DNA of 64,000 nt from Alphaproteobacteria bacterium (GTDB lineage Bacteria; Pseudomonadota; Alphaproteobacteria; Micropepsales; Micropepsaceae). The notes under the pieces are model-generated. The model was not told the origin of the DNA and ran no database searches. It saw only the letters and a program-made list of their open reading frames with translations. The stretch is from contig JACADY010000015.1 in assembly GCA_013389115.1 (NCBI GenBank), positions 1-64,000 of the forward strand, given 5' to 3'. The position numbers and the translations under genes were made by a program. Below, piece after piece: positions 10,253-18,866 of this stretch. Position 1 is the first letter of the stretch. The number at the start of each line of letters is the position of its first letter.

Positions 10253-11647
10253 TCAGTAAGCATACTCCGCAAAGACCTGCGACACATCTCCCGCCCATGG
10301 CCCGCGGTATTTCTCAAGCATTTCCTCCGCCGGGGTGCGGCCGGTTTCTATCGTTAAGCGCAAGGTGTGGAGGAAATGCTCCTCCGTATCGCCAAAGCCA
10401 TCCTGCGCCGCACGGGCGTGCAGACCCTTCGCCGATATCTCCAAAACCTCCCGCGCGACATCCCGCAAGGTCCGGCCGCGAATGGGCGCGCGGAGTCCCA
10501 TTGCGGGAGCAGAGAGGCGCAAGGAGAGGCGATCCTCGGCGCTCCAGTCCTTGATGATTTCCAGCGCCGCGTCGAGGGCCGTGTCATCATAGAGCAATCC
10601 CACCCAGAACGCAGGCAGCGCGCAGATCTTGCGCCAGGGACCGCCATCGGCGCCGCGCATCTCCAGATATTTCTTCATGCGTGCTTCCGGGAAGATCGTC
10701 GTCAGGTGATCGGCCCAGTCGGCAAGCGTGGGTTTCTCACCCGGCAATGCAGGCAGGCGGCCCTCGAGGAAGTCGCGGAACGACTGACCGCTCGCGTCGA
10801 TATAGCGGCCGTCGCGATACACGAAGTACATCGGCACATCGAGCGCGTAGTCGACATAGCGCTCAAAGCCAAAGCCATCCTCGAACACGAAGGGCAGCAT
10901 GCCGGCCCTTGCATTGTCGGTGTCTGTCCAGATCTGACTGCGGTAGGAGAGAAACCCGTTCGGCCTACCCTGGCGAAAGGGAGAATTGGCAAAAAGCGCG
11001 GTGGCCACCGGCTGAAGCGCGAGCGCGGCGCGCAGCTTCTTCCTCATGTCGTCTTCGCTTGCATAGTCAAGGTTCACCTGCACCGTGCAGGTGCGGTACA
11101 TCATTTCAAGGCCGAGGCTGCCGACCTTGGGCATATAGGCCGTCATGATCCGATAGCGCCCCTTGGGCATGACCGGCACGTCGGCAAGCGCCCAATTGGG
11201 CGTGAAGCCAAGCCCGAGAAAACCCGCGCCGATCTCTGAGGCGATCTCGCGCACTTGTTCGAGGTGCAGGTTCACCTCCGCACAGGTTTCATGGACCGTC
11301 TTCAATGGCGCGCCGGAAAGTTCAAACTGGCCGCCGGGTTCAAGGCTGATCGCGGCGCCATTCTTCTTCAGGCCGATGATGTACTCGCCCTCATAAACGC
11401 CTTCCCAGCCGAAGCGCTTCATGCCGTCCAGCATCGCGCGCACGCCATTGGCGCCGGCGTAAGGAAGCGGGCTCAAATCGGACAGGCGAAACCCGAACTT
11501 CTCGTGCTCGGTGCCAATGCGTCAAGCGCTCTTGGGCTTACACCCTTCTGCGAGATACGCGGCGAGTTGATGGCGGTCTTCAATGAGACCTCCGCCTTCC
11601 TGTGGTATCGACACCTGGGGCTCCGTCGAATAGTGGATGTGCGACAC
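10253..11647 (-). pseudogene. gshA: Glutamate-cysteine ligase (plant-type) interrupted by an in-frame TGA
   Basis: Catalyses the first step of glutathione synthesis, joining Glu and Cys with ATP. The full frame from the GTG at 11647 has 464 codons, the usual length for the alphaproteobacterial/plant-type family. It is broken only by TGA at 11524-11522. The text reads LAEGCKPKSA[15 protein letters not shown], and relatives carry Trp just before R-x-G-T-E-H-E-K-F. A single TGG to TGA change therefore explains it. The track shows only the downstream part (10253-11476, TTG start), which lacks the GTEHEKFG motif needed for ATP/metal binding. The rest is intact: PSLEPGGQ-type motif ([13 protein letters not shown]), [27 protein letters not shown]. 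It follows rsmE by 17 bp. Options are a recent nonsense mutation, a base error, or readthrough. Confidence 0.88.
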
Positions 11648-11664
11648 ATGGCGAGCTTCGGCGC

Positions 11665-12447
11665 CTAACGCAAGGGCTCGTACCAATCTCCGCAGATGCT
11701 CTGCCAGAGTGCAAGTGCAGCAAGCGCGGCCGTGTCGGCGCGTAAAATCCTCGGCCCCAGCGTCACCGGCAGGACGTAGGTTTTGCCATGCAGCAATTCC
11801 CGCTCCGCAGGCGTAAAACCCCCTTCAGGACCCGACAGAATCGCGGCTGGCTGTGGTGATGCCGCGCGTAATGCCGCACCGATTTCCGGTGCGCCGCCCC
11901 CTTCATCGCAGAAGATGAGCCGGCGCGTGGGATCCCATTGCTGCAATGCAGCAGAAAGAGTCACGGCGGGATCAATTACTGGCACGGTTAACCGTTCGGA
12001 TTGTTCGGCTGCCTCGATCGCGTGAGCCAGGAGACGCTGATGATTGACACGTGTGACGATCGTGCGCGCCGTGAAGACGGGCTTGATGCGTGATGCGCCC
12101 AGTTCAGCCGCCTTCTCCACGATGAAGTCGATCCCGGTGCGCTTGATGGGGGCACAGAGCAGCCAGAGATCGGGCTCCTGCCGCTGGGGGCGCAGGCGGT
12201 CCTCGACGCGCAGGCAAATCGCGCGGCGCGTCATCGCCTCGATCCGCGCGCGCCATTCGCCATCGCGCCCGTTGAAAAGCCGCACGGCGTCGCCTTCCTT
12301 CGCACGCATGACATGGCGCAAATAGTGGTCTTGCGCCTCCGAGGGCGTTACCTGCCGCCCCTCGCTCAGCGCCGGCTCGAGGAAGAGCCGCAATAGGCCG
12401 CCGGGATAGCTCAAATCCCGTCCCTGTGCCGCATCGCCTTGTTCCAC
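11665..12447 (-). CDS. rsmE: 16S rRNA m3U1498 methyltransferase RsmE
   Basis: RsmE is a SPOUT-class (knotted) enzyme that methylates N3 of U1498 in 16S rRNA. The product shows an N-terminal PUA-like part (YLRHVMRAKEGDAVRLFNG), WLLCAPIKRTGIDFIVEKAAELG, and the C-terminal knot with AILSGPEGGFTPAE and VTLGPRILRADTAALAAL. The track start at 12492 lies inside the divergent ubiA gene; I prefer the GTG at 12447 (260 residues), and a TTG at 12414 (LSYPGGLLRLF) is also possible. It reads divergently from ubiA over about 30 bp, and the glutamate-cysteine ligase gene follows it. Confidence 0.9.
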   Translation of the reverse strand: MEQGDAAQGRDLSYPGGLLRLFLEPALSEGRQVTPSEAQDHYLRHVMRAKEGDAVRLFNGRDGEWRARIEAMTRRAICLRVEDRLRPQRQEPDLWLLCAPIKRTGIDFIVEKAAELGASRIKPVFTARTIVTRVNHQRLLAHAIEAAEQSERLTVPVIDPAVTLSAALQQWDPTRRLIFCDEGGGAPEIGAALRAASPQPAAILSGPEGGFTPAERELLHGKTYVLPVTLGPRILRADTAALAALALWQSICGDWYEPLR

Positions 12448-12477
12448 GCGCGCTCTCCTTCGCGTATCACCTTGCCC

Positions 12478-13425
12478 ATGGATCAGGAACAATCAACCGC
12501 ATCGCCGCAGGATCGGCCAGCGGACGCCGTGCCGCTCAGCTTTGTCGACCGTGCGCCGGGGTTCGTGCAACCCTATCTGCGGCTCGCGCGGCTCGACCGG
12601 CCCATTGGCTGGCAGCTCTTGTTCCTCCCTTCCGCGGCGAGCCTTGCACTTGCCTCGCCCTTCGCTTCTTCATGGCTCGAGATCCTCAATCTCGCCCTGC
12701 TCTTCCTTGCCGGCGCCATCGCGATGCGGGGCGCGGGCTGCACCTATAACGACATCATCGACCGGAACATCGATGCCAAGGTCGAGCGCACGCGCGGCCG
12801 GCCCATTCCATCCGGCGCCGTGTCGGTGAGGGCCGCGTTCATTTTTCTCGCCGCCCAGTGCCTCATCGGCCTCCTTGTCCTTGTGCAGCTCAATCTGTTC
12901 GCAATCGTGCTTGGACTAGCATCGCTCCTGCTCGTTGGCGCCTATCCGTTCATGAAGCGGATCACGGACTGGCCGCAGGCGTGGCTGGGGCTCACCTTCA
13001 ATTGGGGCGCGCTCATGGGGTGGGCGGCGGTGACGGGGTCACTCGGCGCCGCGCCCATCCTCCTTTACCTCGGCTGCGCGTTCTGGACGCTTGGCTATGA
13101 CACGATCTATGCGCTCCAGGACAAGGAGGATGACGCGCTCATCGGCGTGCGCTCAACGGCGCGGCTGTTCGGCCATCGGAGCGCCCATTTCGTGTTTCTC
13201 TTTTACGCTGCGGCCATCCTCTTCTGGTTCGCGGCCGGGTTCGTCGCCGGGTCCGGTCTTGTCTTTGCGCTCCTGCTGATGCTGCCGGCGATGCACCTCG
13301 TCTCGCAGGTGCTGCGGATCGATATCGATGACGGTGCAGGCGCGCTCCGCCTGTTCAAGAGCAACCGCGACACGGGCCTGCTCCTCACCCTTACCTTGCT
13401 CGGCGGATCAATTTCAGGCGTGTGA
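12478..13425 (+). CDS. ubiA: 4-hydroxybenzoate polyprenyltransferase
   Basis: Membrane prenyltransferase that attaches the polyprenyl tail to 4-hydroxybenzoate in ubiquinone synthesis. The start used is the ATG at 12478 (MDQEQSTASPQ), giving 315 residues; the track version starts 13 codons earlier. Both Asp-rich motifs are clear: YNDIIDRNIDAKVERTRGRP and, in the second half, YALQDKEDDALIGVRSTA. RLDRPIGWQLLFLPS at the N-terminus is typical of UbiA. About eight helices follow. The UbiD-type gene at 17321 is a candidate for a later ubiquinone step. It is convergent with fabI, 19 bp away. Confidence 0.95.
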   Translation: MDQEQSTASPQDRPADAVPLSFVDRAPGFVQPYLRLARLDRPIGWQLLFLPSAASLALASPFASSWLEILNLALLFLAGAIAMRGAGCTYNDIIDRNIDAKVERTRGRPIPSGAVSVRAAFIFLAAQCLIGLLVLVQLNLFAIVLGLASLLLVGAYPFMKRITDWPQAWLGLTFNWGALMGWAAVTGSLGAAPILLYLGCAFWTLGYDTIYALQDKEDDALIGVRSTARLFGHRSAHFVFLFYAAAILFWFAAGFVAGSGLVFALLLMLPAMHLVSQVLRIDIDDGAGALRLFKSNRDTGLLLTLTLLGGSISGV

Positions 13426-13444
13426 AAAGGCCCCGTGCCGCCAC

Positions 13445-14215
13445 TCAGCTCATCACATGCACGCCCGCGTCGATATGCACGCGGCTGCCTGTCATGCCGC
13501 TGGCCGCATCGCTTGCAAGGAAGGTCGCGACCTGGCCCACCTCCTCGATCGTGACGAGGCGGCTCAGCGGTGATTTCGACGCGGCGTGGTCGACCAATTC
13601 ATCGAAATGATCAATGCCCGAGGCCGCCCGGGTGCGGATGGGGCCGGGCGATAGCGCAAAGACGCGTATCCGGCGCGGCCCCAGCTCCACCGAGAGATAG
13701 CGGCAGGCGGTCTCCAGCGCGGCCTTGACCGGACCCATGAGGTTGTAGTGGTCGACGACCTTTTCCGCACCGTAGTAGCTGACCGTCATCATGCAGCCGC
13801 CGTGCTGCATCATCGGTTCTGCAAGGCCCGCCATGCGCAGAAAGGAATGTACCGAGACATCCATGGCGCGCAGGAACCCCGCACGCGAGGAATCGATCAG
13901 GCGGCCGTGGAGATCCTCGCGCGGGGCGAAGGCAATCGAGTGCACGAGGATGTCGAGCCCGCCCCAAAGCGTGCGGACCCGCTCAAACAGGGCCTCCATC
14001 TCGCCCGGCTCCTCGACATTGAGCGGCGCGATGAGGGTCGCGTTCAGCTTCTCTGCGAGGGGACGGACGTGAGGCTCCGCCTTCGCGTTCAGATAGGTGA
14101 TGCCAAGCTCTGCGCCCGCGCCCGCAAAGGCAACCGCGCAGCCATGCGCGATCGAGGACTCGTTCGCAATGCCGACAATGAGGGCGCGCTTGCCCCGAAG
14201 CAGGTCTTTCATCAT
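13445..14215 (-). CDS. fabI: Enoyl-[acyl-carrier-protein] reductase (FabI family)
   Basis: FabI reduces trans-2-enoyl-ACP with NAD(P)H in the last step of each fatty-acid elongation cycle. The 256-residue SDR-type product has GIANESSIAHGCA as nucleotide-binding loop, HSIAFAPREDLHG, and the FabI-specific catalytic Tyr-x6-Lys in YNLMGPVKAALE. ALSPGPIRTRAASGI and the end TGSRVHIDAGVHVMS also match. The start has two adjacent ATG codons (14215 or 14212). Alphaproteobacteria often carry more than one FabI; whether this is the essential copy cannot be told here. Confidence 0.92.
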   Translation of the reverse strand: MMKDLLRGKRALIVGIANESSIAHGCAVAFAGAGAELGITYLNAKAEPHVRPLAEKLNATLIAPLNVEEPGEMEALFERVRTLWGGLDILVHSIAFAPREDLHGRLIDSSRAGFLRAMDVSVHSFLRMAGLAEPMMQHGGCMMTVSYYGAEKVVDHYNLMGPVKAALETACRYLSVELGPRRIRVFALSPGPIRTRAASGIDHFDELVDHAASKSPLSRLVTIEEVGQVATFLASDAASGMTGSRVHIDAGVHVMS

Positions 14216-14279
14216 GGGGGCAAAATAACGCCCGTTCGTGTCACTTTGGCAAGGGCGGCCTTGCCCTCAATCAGTATTG

Positions 14280-15089
14280 TCAGGCCGGCTCCGCCGCCTC
14301 TTCCGCTTCGGCGCGTTCAGCCTCGCCCTTGCCTTGCGGGCTCGTATAGCCGCGCCAGAACATTTGCTGCGAGATGCGCTTCATGGCGGAGGCAAGGAGG
14401 GTGAGGAAGGACACGAGCAAGGCGAAGCGGAAGGCGAACACGAAGACGGTGAAGGGGAAATTTCCCAGATTGTGCGACAGCGCCCCGATCCGCCAGCCGA
14501 ATACATCAAGGAGAAACAGCGTCGCGGCGCGGGCCGCCTGATCGAGGCCGAACATCACGGCATCGTCAATGGTGATGTCCGCATTCGCCACCGGCATGCC
14601 GTTGCGCACAAAGAGGGGGATTCCCGCCTCGAAAGTGTGGGCGAAATTATAGCAAAGCGCCGGGAAGATGAGCGCGAAAAGCAGCATGCCGACAAGAAAG
14701 ACGATCATCGCATTGATGCGGTTCGATTCCATTGCCTCGCGGTCATGGTGGAGCGAGCGCAGGACCTCGCCGCATGCCTCGTCCGAGACATGGGGCGAAC
14801 GCTTCAGCGTATCGTGGAGGGCCTGATAGCTTCCGATCTGGCCCTCGCTGAGGACAGGCACAAGGATGAGGTAGGAGGCGCCAAGGATCGCCGCGCCATT
14901 GACGAAGACGAGCAGGGACAGGAAGAGATAATTCGATTGCGGCCCCGTGCCCAGGCCGATCAGCTTTGCAAACCAGGCCGTCGCCAGGCCGCCCACGCCC
15001 GAAAGCGCCAGCACGAACAGCGCGATCATCAAGATGTTGATGAAGATGACACCCAAGAGAAGATGAATCAGCGTAAATCGCCTGAGCAC
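14280..15089 (-). CDS. Hypothetical polytopic membrane protein
   Basis: I do not recognise this 269-residue protein. It has five or so hydrophobic segments: LIHLLLGVIFINILMIALFV, YLFLSLLVFVNGAAILGASY, AMIVFLVGMLLFALIFPALC, AATLFLLDVFGWRIGALSHN (weak) and FTVFVFAFRFALLVSFLTLL. A soluble helical stretch (SYQALHDTLKRSPHVSDEACGEVLRSLHHD) separates the second and third spans. The C-terminus is acidic and Ala/Glu-rich (GKGEAERAEAEEAAEPA). No catalytic motif is visible. The gene stands 64 bp upstream (in coordinates) of the fabI start region and is divergent from the methyltransferase gene at 15179. Confidence 0.75.
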   Translation of the reverse strand: MLRRFTLIHLLLGVIFINILMIALFVLALSGVGGLATAWFAKLIGLGTGPQSNYLFLSLLVFVNGAAILGASYLILVPVLSEGQIGSYQALHDTLKRSPHVSDEACGEVLRSLHHDREAMESNRINAMIVFLVGMLLFALIFPALCYNFAHTFEAGIPLFVRNGMPVANADITIDDAVMFGLDQAARAATLFLLDVFGWRIGALSHNLGNFPFTVFVFAFRFALLVSFLTLLASAMKRISQQMFWRGYTSPQGKGEAERAEAEEAAEPA

Positions 15090-15178
15090 GTCGGTCCCCT
15101 TTGCTCCCCAAATCCAAGGCGAACGCCCTAGAATCCCCTTTCTTTGACTATAGCGAGTGCCCGTGACGGTGCCAAAAC

Positions 15179-15823
15179 ATGCCTGACGCGAAAGCCTTCA
15201 TCACCGCCAATACTGTGCTGCAAGTGCCGCCGCATGTGACCGAATTGCATCTGCATCTGGCCAGCGAGATCGTGCCCATCTGGCAGAAGACCGAAGAACA
15301 ATTGCAGCAGGAAGGGATCGATCCGCCCTTCTGGGCCTTTGCCTGGGCGGGGGGACAGGCGGTGGCGCGCTATGTGCTCGATCATCCGGCAGAAGTCAAA
15401 GGTCGGCGCGTGCTCGATTTCGGCTGTGGCTGCGGGCTCATCGCCATCGCCGCGATGCGGGCGGGCGCCGCGCAGGCGCTGGCGATGGATATCGACCCCA
15501 TGGCGCTGACCGCCAGCGCCATGAACGCGGCCGCCAATGGCGTTACCATCGAGACGACATCGCGCCCGGTCATCGGCCTCGATGAGGGCTGGGACGCCGT
15601 TCTGGTCGGCGACATGTGCTATGAGCGCGACCTTGCGGCACGCGTCATGGCCTGGCTTCGGCAGCTTTCGTCACGGGGCTGTCATGTTCTGCTGGGCGAT
15701 CCGGGGCGGACCTATCTGCCGCGCGAGGGACTGGCGGCACTCGCCACCTATGAGGTGCCCACGACGCGGGAACTGGAAGACCTGGAAGTGCGCCGGACGC
15801 GCGTGTTCCGGGTGCTGCCCTGA
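15179..15823 (+). CDS. Class I SAM methyltransferase, ETF-beta lysine methyltransferase-like
   Basis: A 214-residue seven-beta-strand methyltransferase. The SAM motif VLDFGCGCGLIAIAAMRAGA and motif II ALAMDIDPMAL are clear. The N-terminal signature PPFWAFAWAGGQAVARYVLD and the later VGDMCYERDLA and LLGDPGRTYLPREG resemble the METTL20/bacterial ETF-beta lysine methyltransferases, which methylate the electron-transferring flavoprotein beta subunit near its recognition loop. The assignment to that subfamily is inferred from these segments; a ribosomal L11 methyltransferase-like role is the main alternative. It is single-gene, transcribed away from the membrane-protein gene. Confidence 0.8.
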   Translation: MPDAKAFITANTVLQVPPHVTELHLHLASEIVPIWQKTEEQLQQEGIDPPFWAFAWAGGQAVARYVLDHPAEVKGRRVLDFGCGCGLIAIAAMRAGAAQALAMDIDPMALTASAMNAAANGVTIETTSRPVIGLDEGWDAVLVGDMCYERDLAARVMAWLRQLSSRGCHVLLGDPGRTYLPREGLAALATYEVPTTRELEDLEVRRTRVFRVLP

Positions 15824-15961
15824 CGCCAAGGGCGGCCTTGGCGCGCGTCACCTGTGCCTCCCGGGCAACTGCGCCAACAACAATAACCAACCGGTTGAAT
15901 CCTCGCGCGATTCCCTCCGGCCAGCGCATAAGGTCGCGCGCATGCCTTTGAGGGGACAGCC

Positions 15962-17257
15962 ATGAGCCGCGGGAACAGTGAAGCCGTCATTGAAAGCGTC
16001 ATTCCCGCCTATGGCTTCTTCCGGCTGCGAGCGCGCATCCGGCGGGATGCGAGCCTGATCGCCGAAGATCCGGTCTTGCGGTCGACCAACGCGCTCAATT
16101 TCGCAGCGTCCGAGGCCTATGTCGCGGCCGGTATCGCCACCATCATCACATCGCTCTTCAATTTCTTCTTCATCGATCAGCCGCTCATCTGGGACATCGA
16201 AACCGGCGATGGCGTCGCGATCGTCTTCAATCAGGTATTTGCAACGCTTTCGACCTTCGCGGTTCCGCTTTCGGCCATCTTGTCCGCGGGATTTGTCGCG
16301 CGGGCGGCGCCTTCGGCCGAGGCTTTGCGTGTTCTGGGCGCTCGCGAGATCCGGCGGCGATTTCTCATCAGCGAGGGCGCCGTTGGTCTTTGGCCGACCG
16401 TGCTCCTTGCTTCCGCGCTTGCGGTTGCAACTAGCATCAACTCCCTCTCCGCCCAGGCCGATGTCTCGGTCGCGAATTTGATCGGCGAAGCGCTGGAGTG
16501 GTGGATCATTGGTGCCCTGATCGTCACGATTGCGATCTACGGTCTTACGTCCTTTGTCCAGACCTTGGTGCTTTTTGCCCGCAGCGTCGATGCGTCGGGC
16601 CGGTACCGGACGCAATGGGGCACGTTCGCCCGTGGGCTCTTGGCCCTCCTCCTTGTGCGGCCGGTGATTGGCGCGCTCCTCTATGCGCTCTTGATCCTTC
16701 TCTCGCTCGCGCTCACGATCGGAATCTATGCGGGCGGCATCAAAATGCGCGAGGCGGTCGGGCTTGAAGATCCCGAAGCGGTCAGCGAATGGTTCGAAGA
16801 ACTCTCTTATTCCGCGCGCGGCCTGTATCGAGGCTTCAACGATTGGGTCTACGACACGACTGATCTCACGTTGCCGGCGTGGGAAGAATCCGCCGCCCCT
16901 GTGACCCCTGCACCTGCCCTGTCGGTGCCGGTCGAGATCACCGCATATTTCTACTATGAGTCCGCCAAACTCTCGAGCGAATCCATGGCCGTGTTGGATC
17001 AGGCTGTCCCCAAAGCCGGCGCGGCTTACCTCATCATCGGCCACGTCGATACGAGCGAAGCCGCCTCTTCCGCGGATGAAGGTGCGGCGCTGTCGCTCGC
17101 CCGTGCGCAGGCCGTCAGGACCCGGCTGATCGCCCTTGGCGTTGCGGAACAGGAGATGGACGTGCGCGGCGCAGGCGCCGCAGAACCCGCCGTCGTCACG
17201 GGGCCGGGGATCAAGGAGCCCCTCAATCGCCGGGTTCAGATCTTGCGCAATCGATGA
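15962..17257 (+). CDS. Polytopic membrane protein with C-terminal OmpA-like domain
   Basis: A 431-residue protein with an unusual architecture. Residues about 45-255 hold four to six hydrophobic segments (AAGIATIITSLFNFFFI, LSTFAVPLSAILSAGFVA, GLWPTVLLASALAVA, WWIIGALIVTIAIYGL, LLVRPVIGALLYALLILLSL). A linker follows, then residues about 325-430 form an OmpA-type peptidoglycan-binding domain: YFYYESAKLSSESMAVLD, IIGHVDTSEA, LSLARAQAVRTRLIALGV and the end PLNRRVQILRNR. Such domains are normally periplasmic, so the protein may tie the inner membrane to the cell wall. The N-terminal part may be distantly Yip1-like, but I cannot assign it. A 574-codon antisense frame covers the gene and is a shadow. 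Confidence 0.85.
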   Translation: MSRGNSEAVIESVIPAYGFFRLRARIRRDASLIAEDPVLRSTNALNFAASEAYVAAGIATIITSLFNFFFIDQPLIWDIETGDGVAIVFNQVFATLSTFAVPLSAILSAGFVARAAPSAEALRVLGAREIRRRFLISEGAVGLWPTVLLASALAVATSINSLSAQADVSVANLIGEALEWWIIGALIVTIAIYGLTSFVQTLVLFARSVDASGRYRTQWGTFARGLLALLLVRPVIGALLYALLILLSLALTIGIYAGGIKMREAVGLEDPEAVSEWFEELSYSARGLYRGFNDWVYDTTDLTLPAWEESAAPVTPAPALSVPVEITAYFYYESAKLSSESMAVLDQAVPKAGAAYLIIGHVDTSEAASSADEGAALSLARAQAVRTRLIALGVAEQEMDVRGAGAAEPAVVTGPGIKEPLNRRVQILRNR

Positions 17258-17320
17258 TCTTGCTTCACCGCGCACTTTGGTGGAGTTGCCTTGCGCGCAG
17301 GGTGAGATAGTTTCCCGCGC

Positions 17321-18862
17321 ATGTCCTATCGATCCTTGCGCGAGTTCATCGCGAAACTGGAGGCCGAGGGCGAGCTCGTCCGCGTGGCGGAGCCCGTCTC
17401 GACCGTGCTTGAGATGACCGAGATCCAGACGCGGCTGCTCGCCACGGGTGGGCCGGCGGTGCTCTTTGAAAAGCCCCTTCTGGCTGATGGCCGGCCCTCG
17501 CCCCATCCCGTGCTCGTCAATCTCTTCGGCACGGTGCGCCGGGTCGCCATGGCCGTAACGATGGACGGGCATGAGCGGCGTGACGCGGCCTCCTTGCGCG
17601 AGGTCGGCGAGATGCTGGCCTTCCTGCGTCAGCCGGAGCCGCCGCGCGGCCTTGGCGAGGCGATGGAATTGCTGCCGTTGGCGCGGACCGTTCTTGCCAT
17701 GAAGCCCAAAGTCGTCGGCGGCATGCTCTCGCAGACGCCGCCCGCGCAGGAGATCGTGCTCACCGGCGATGCCGTCGATCTCTCAACCCTTCCCATTCAG
17801 ACCTGCTGGCCGGGGGAGCCCGCCCCCCTCATCACCTGGCCGCTGGTCGTCACAAAGGGGCCATCCGAGGCACGGGAGGATAATTTCAATCTCGGCATCT
17901 ACCGGATGCAGGTGATCGGGCGGAACCAGACCTTGATGCGCTGGCTCAAGCATCGCGGCGGCGCCCAGCAGCATCAGCGCTGGTCACGCGAGAAGCGCGA
18001 ACCCTTTCCCGCCGCCGTGGTGCTCGGCGCCGATCCCGGCGTGATCCTTGCCGCCGTGACGCCCGTTCCCGACACTCTGTCGGAATACCAGTTCGCCGGC
18101 CTTTTGCGCGGGAGCCGCGTTACGCTTGCGCCTTGCAAGACCATCCCCCTGCAGGTGCCGGCCGAGGCGGAGATCGTGCTTGAAGGCACCGTCAGCCTCG
18201 ATGCGTATCGCGACGAAGGGCCCTATGGGGATCACACGGGCTATTACAATTCGGTCGAGAAGTTCCCCGTCTTCACGATCAGCGCGATCACGATGCGGCG
18301 GGACCCCATCTATCTCTCGACCTTCACGGGACGGCCGCCCGATGAGCCGAGCGTGCTTGGCGAAGCGCTGAACGAAGTCTTCATTCCGCTGCTGCGCCAG
18401 CAATTCCCCGAGATCACCGATTTCTGGCTGCCGCCGGAGGGCTGTTCCTATCGCATCGCCGTCATTGCCATGAAGAAAGCCTATCCGGGCCATGCCAAGC
18501 GCGTGATGATGGGCGCGTGGTCCTACCTGCGCCAGTTCATGTACACGAAGTGGCTGATCGTCGTTGATGACGACATCAACGCGCGGGACTGGAAAGACGT
18601 GATGTGGGCCATCAGTACACGGATGGACCCGGTGCGCGATGTGACATTGGTCGAGAATACGCCCATCGACTATCTCGATTTCGCCTCGCCCGAAAGCGGG
18701 CTTGGGGGAAAGATCGGGCTTGATGCCACCAACAAGTTGCCGCCCGAGACCCGGCGCGAATGGGGTGTGCAGATCCGCATGAGCGAGGAGGTCATCAAGA
18801 CGGTCAGCGAAAAATGGCCGCGCCTTGGCCTTCCGGGCGGGGGCAAGCCGATCTGGCGGTGA
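17321..18862 (+). CDS. ubiD: UbiD family prenylated-FMN decarboxylase
   Basis: UbiD enzymes use prenylated FMN to remove a carboxyl group; the classic member acts on 3-polyprenyl-4-hydroxybenzoate. The 513-residue length is normal. Conserved segments include [20 protein letters not shown] (cofactor and metal binding), [21 protein letters not shown] (with Glu of the catalytic triad), and [18 protein letters not shown]. It starts [19 protein letters not shown], as in UbiD. No ubiX (prFMN synthase) gene is in this window. The presence of ubiA 4 kb upstream supports a ubiquinone role, but non-ubiquinone UbiD paralogs are common, so the substrate is not certain. Confidence 0.9.
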   Translation: MSYRSLREFIAKLEAEGELVRVAEPVSTVLEMTEIQTRLLATGGPAVLFEKPLLADGRPSPHPVLVNLFGTVRRVAMAVTMDGHERRDAASLREVGEMLAFLRQPEPPRGLGEAMELLPLARTVLAMKPKVVGGMLSQTPPAQEIVLTGDAVDLSTLPIQTCWPGEPAPLITWPLVVTKGPSEAREDNFNLGIYRMQVIGRNQTLMRWLKHRGGAQQHQRWSREKREPFPAAVVLGADPGVILAAVTPVPDTLSEYQFAGLLRGSRVTLAPCKTIPLQVPAEAEIVLEGTVSLDAYRDEGPYGDHTGYYNSVEKFPVFTISAITMRRDPIYLSTFTGRPPDEPSVLGEALNEVFIPLLRQQFPEITDFWLPPEGCSYRIAVIAMKKAYPGHAKRVMMGAWSYLRQFMYTKWLIVVDDDINARDWKDVMWAISTRMDPVRDVTLVENTPIDYLDFASPESGLGGKIGLDATNKLPPETRREWGVQIRMSEEVIKTVSEKWPRLGLPGGGKPIWR

Positions 18863-18866
18863 GCGA

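Noticed and set aside
10253-11647. UGA as Trp (alternative genetic code) or selenocysteine at the gshA stop
   Set aside because: Many genes in the window end in TGA and use TGG for Trp, so code 4 is not in use. Trp, not Cys, is expected at the site, and no selenocysteine insertion hairpin is evident.
13445-14215. Possible inactive FabI paralog
   Set aside because: The Tyr-x6-Lys catalytic set and nucleotide loop are complete, so loss of function is not supported.
15848-17572. 574-codon antisense ORF over the OmpA-domain gene
   Set aside because: Low-complexity, Arg/Asp/Gly-rich sequence without domains. The opposite strand encodes a coherent membrane plus OmpA protein, so this is a high-GC shadow.
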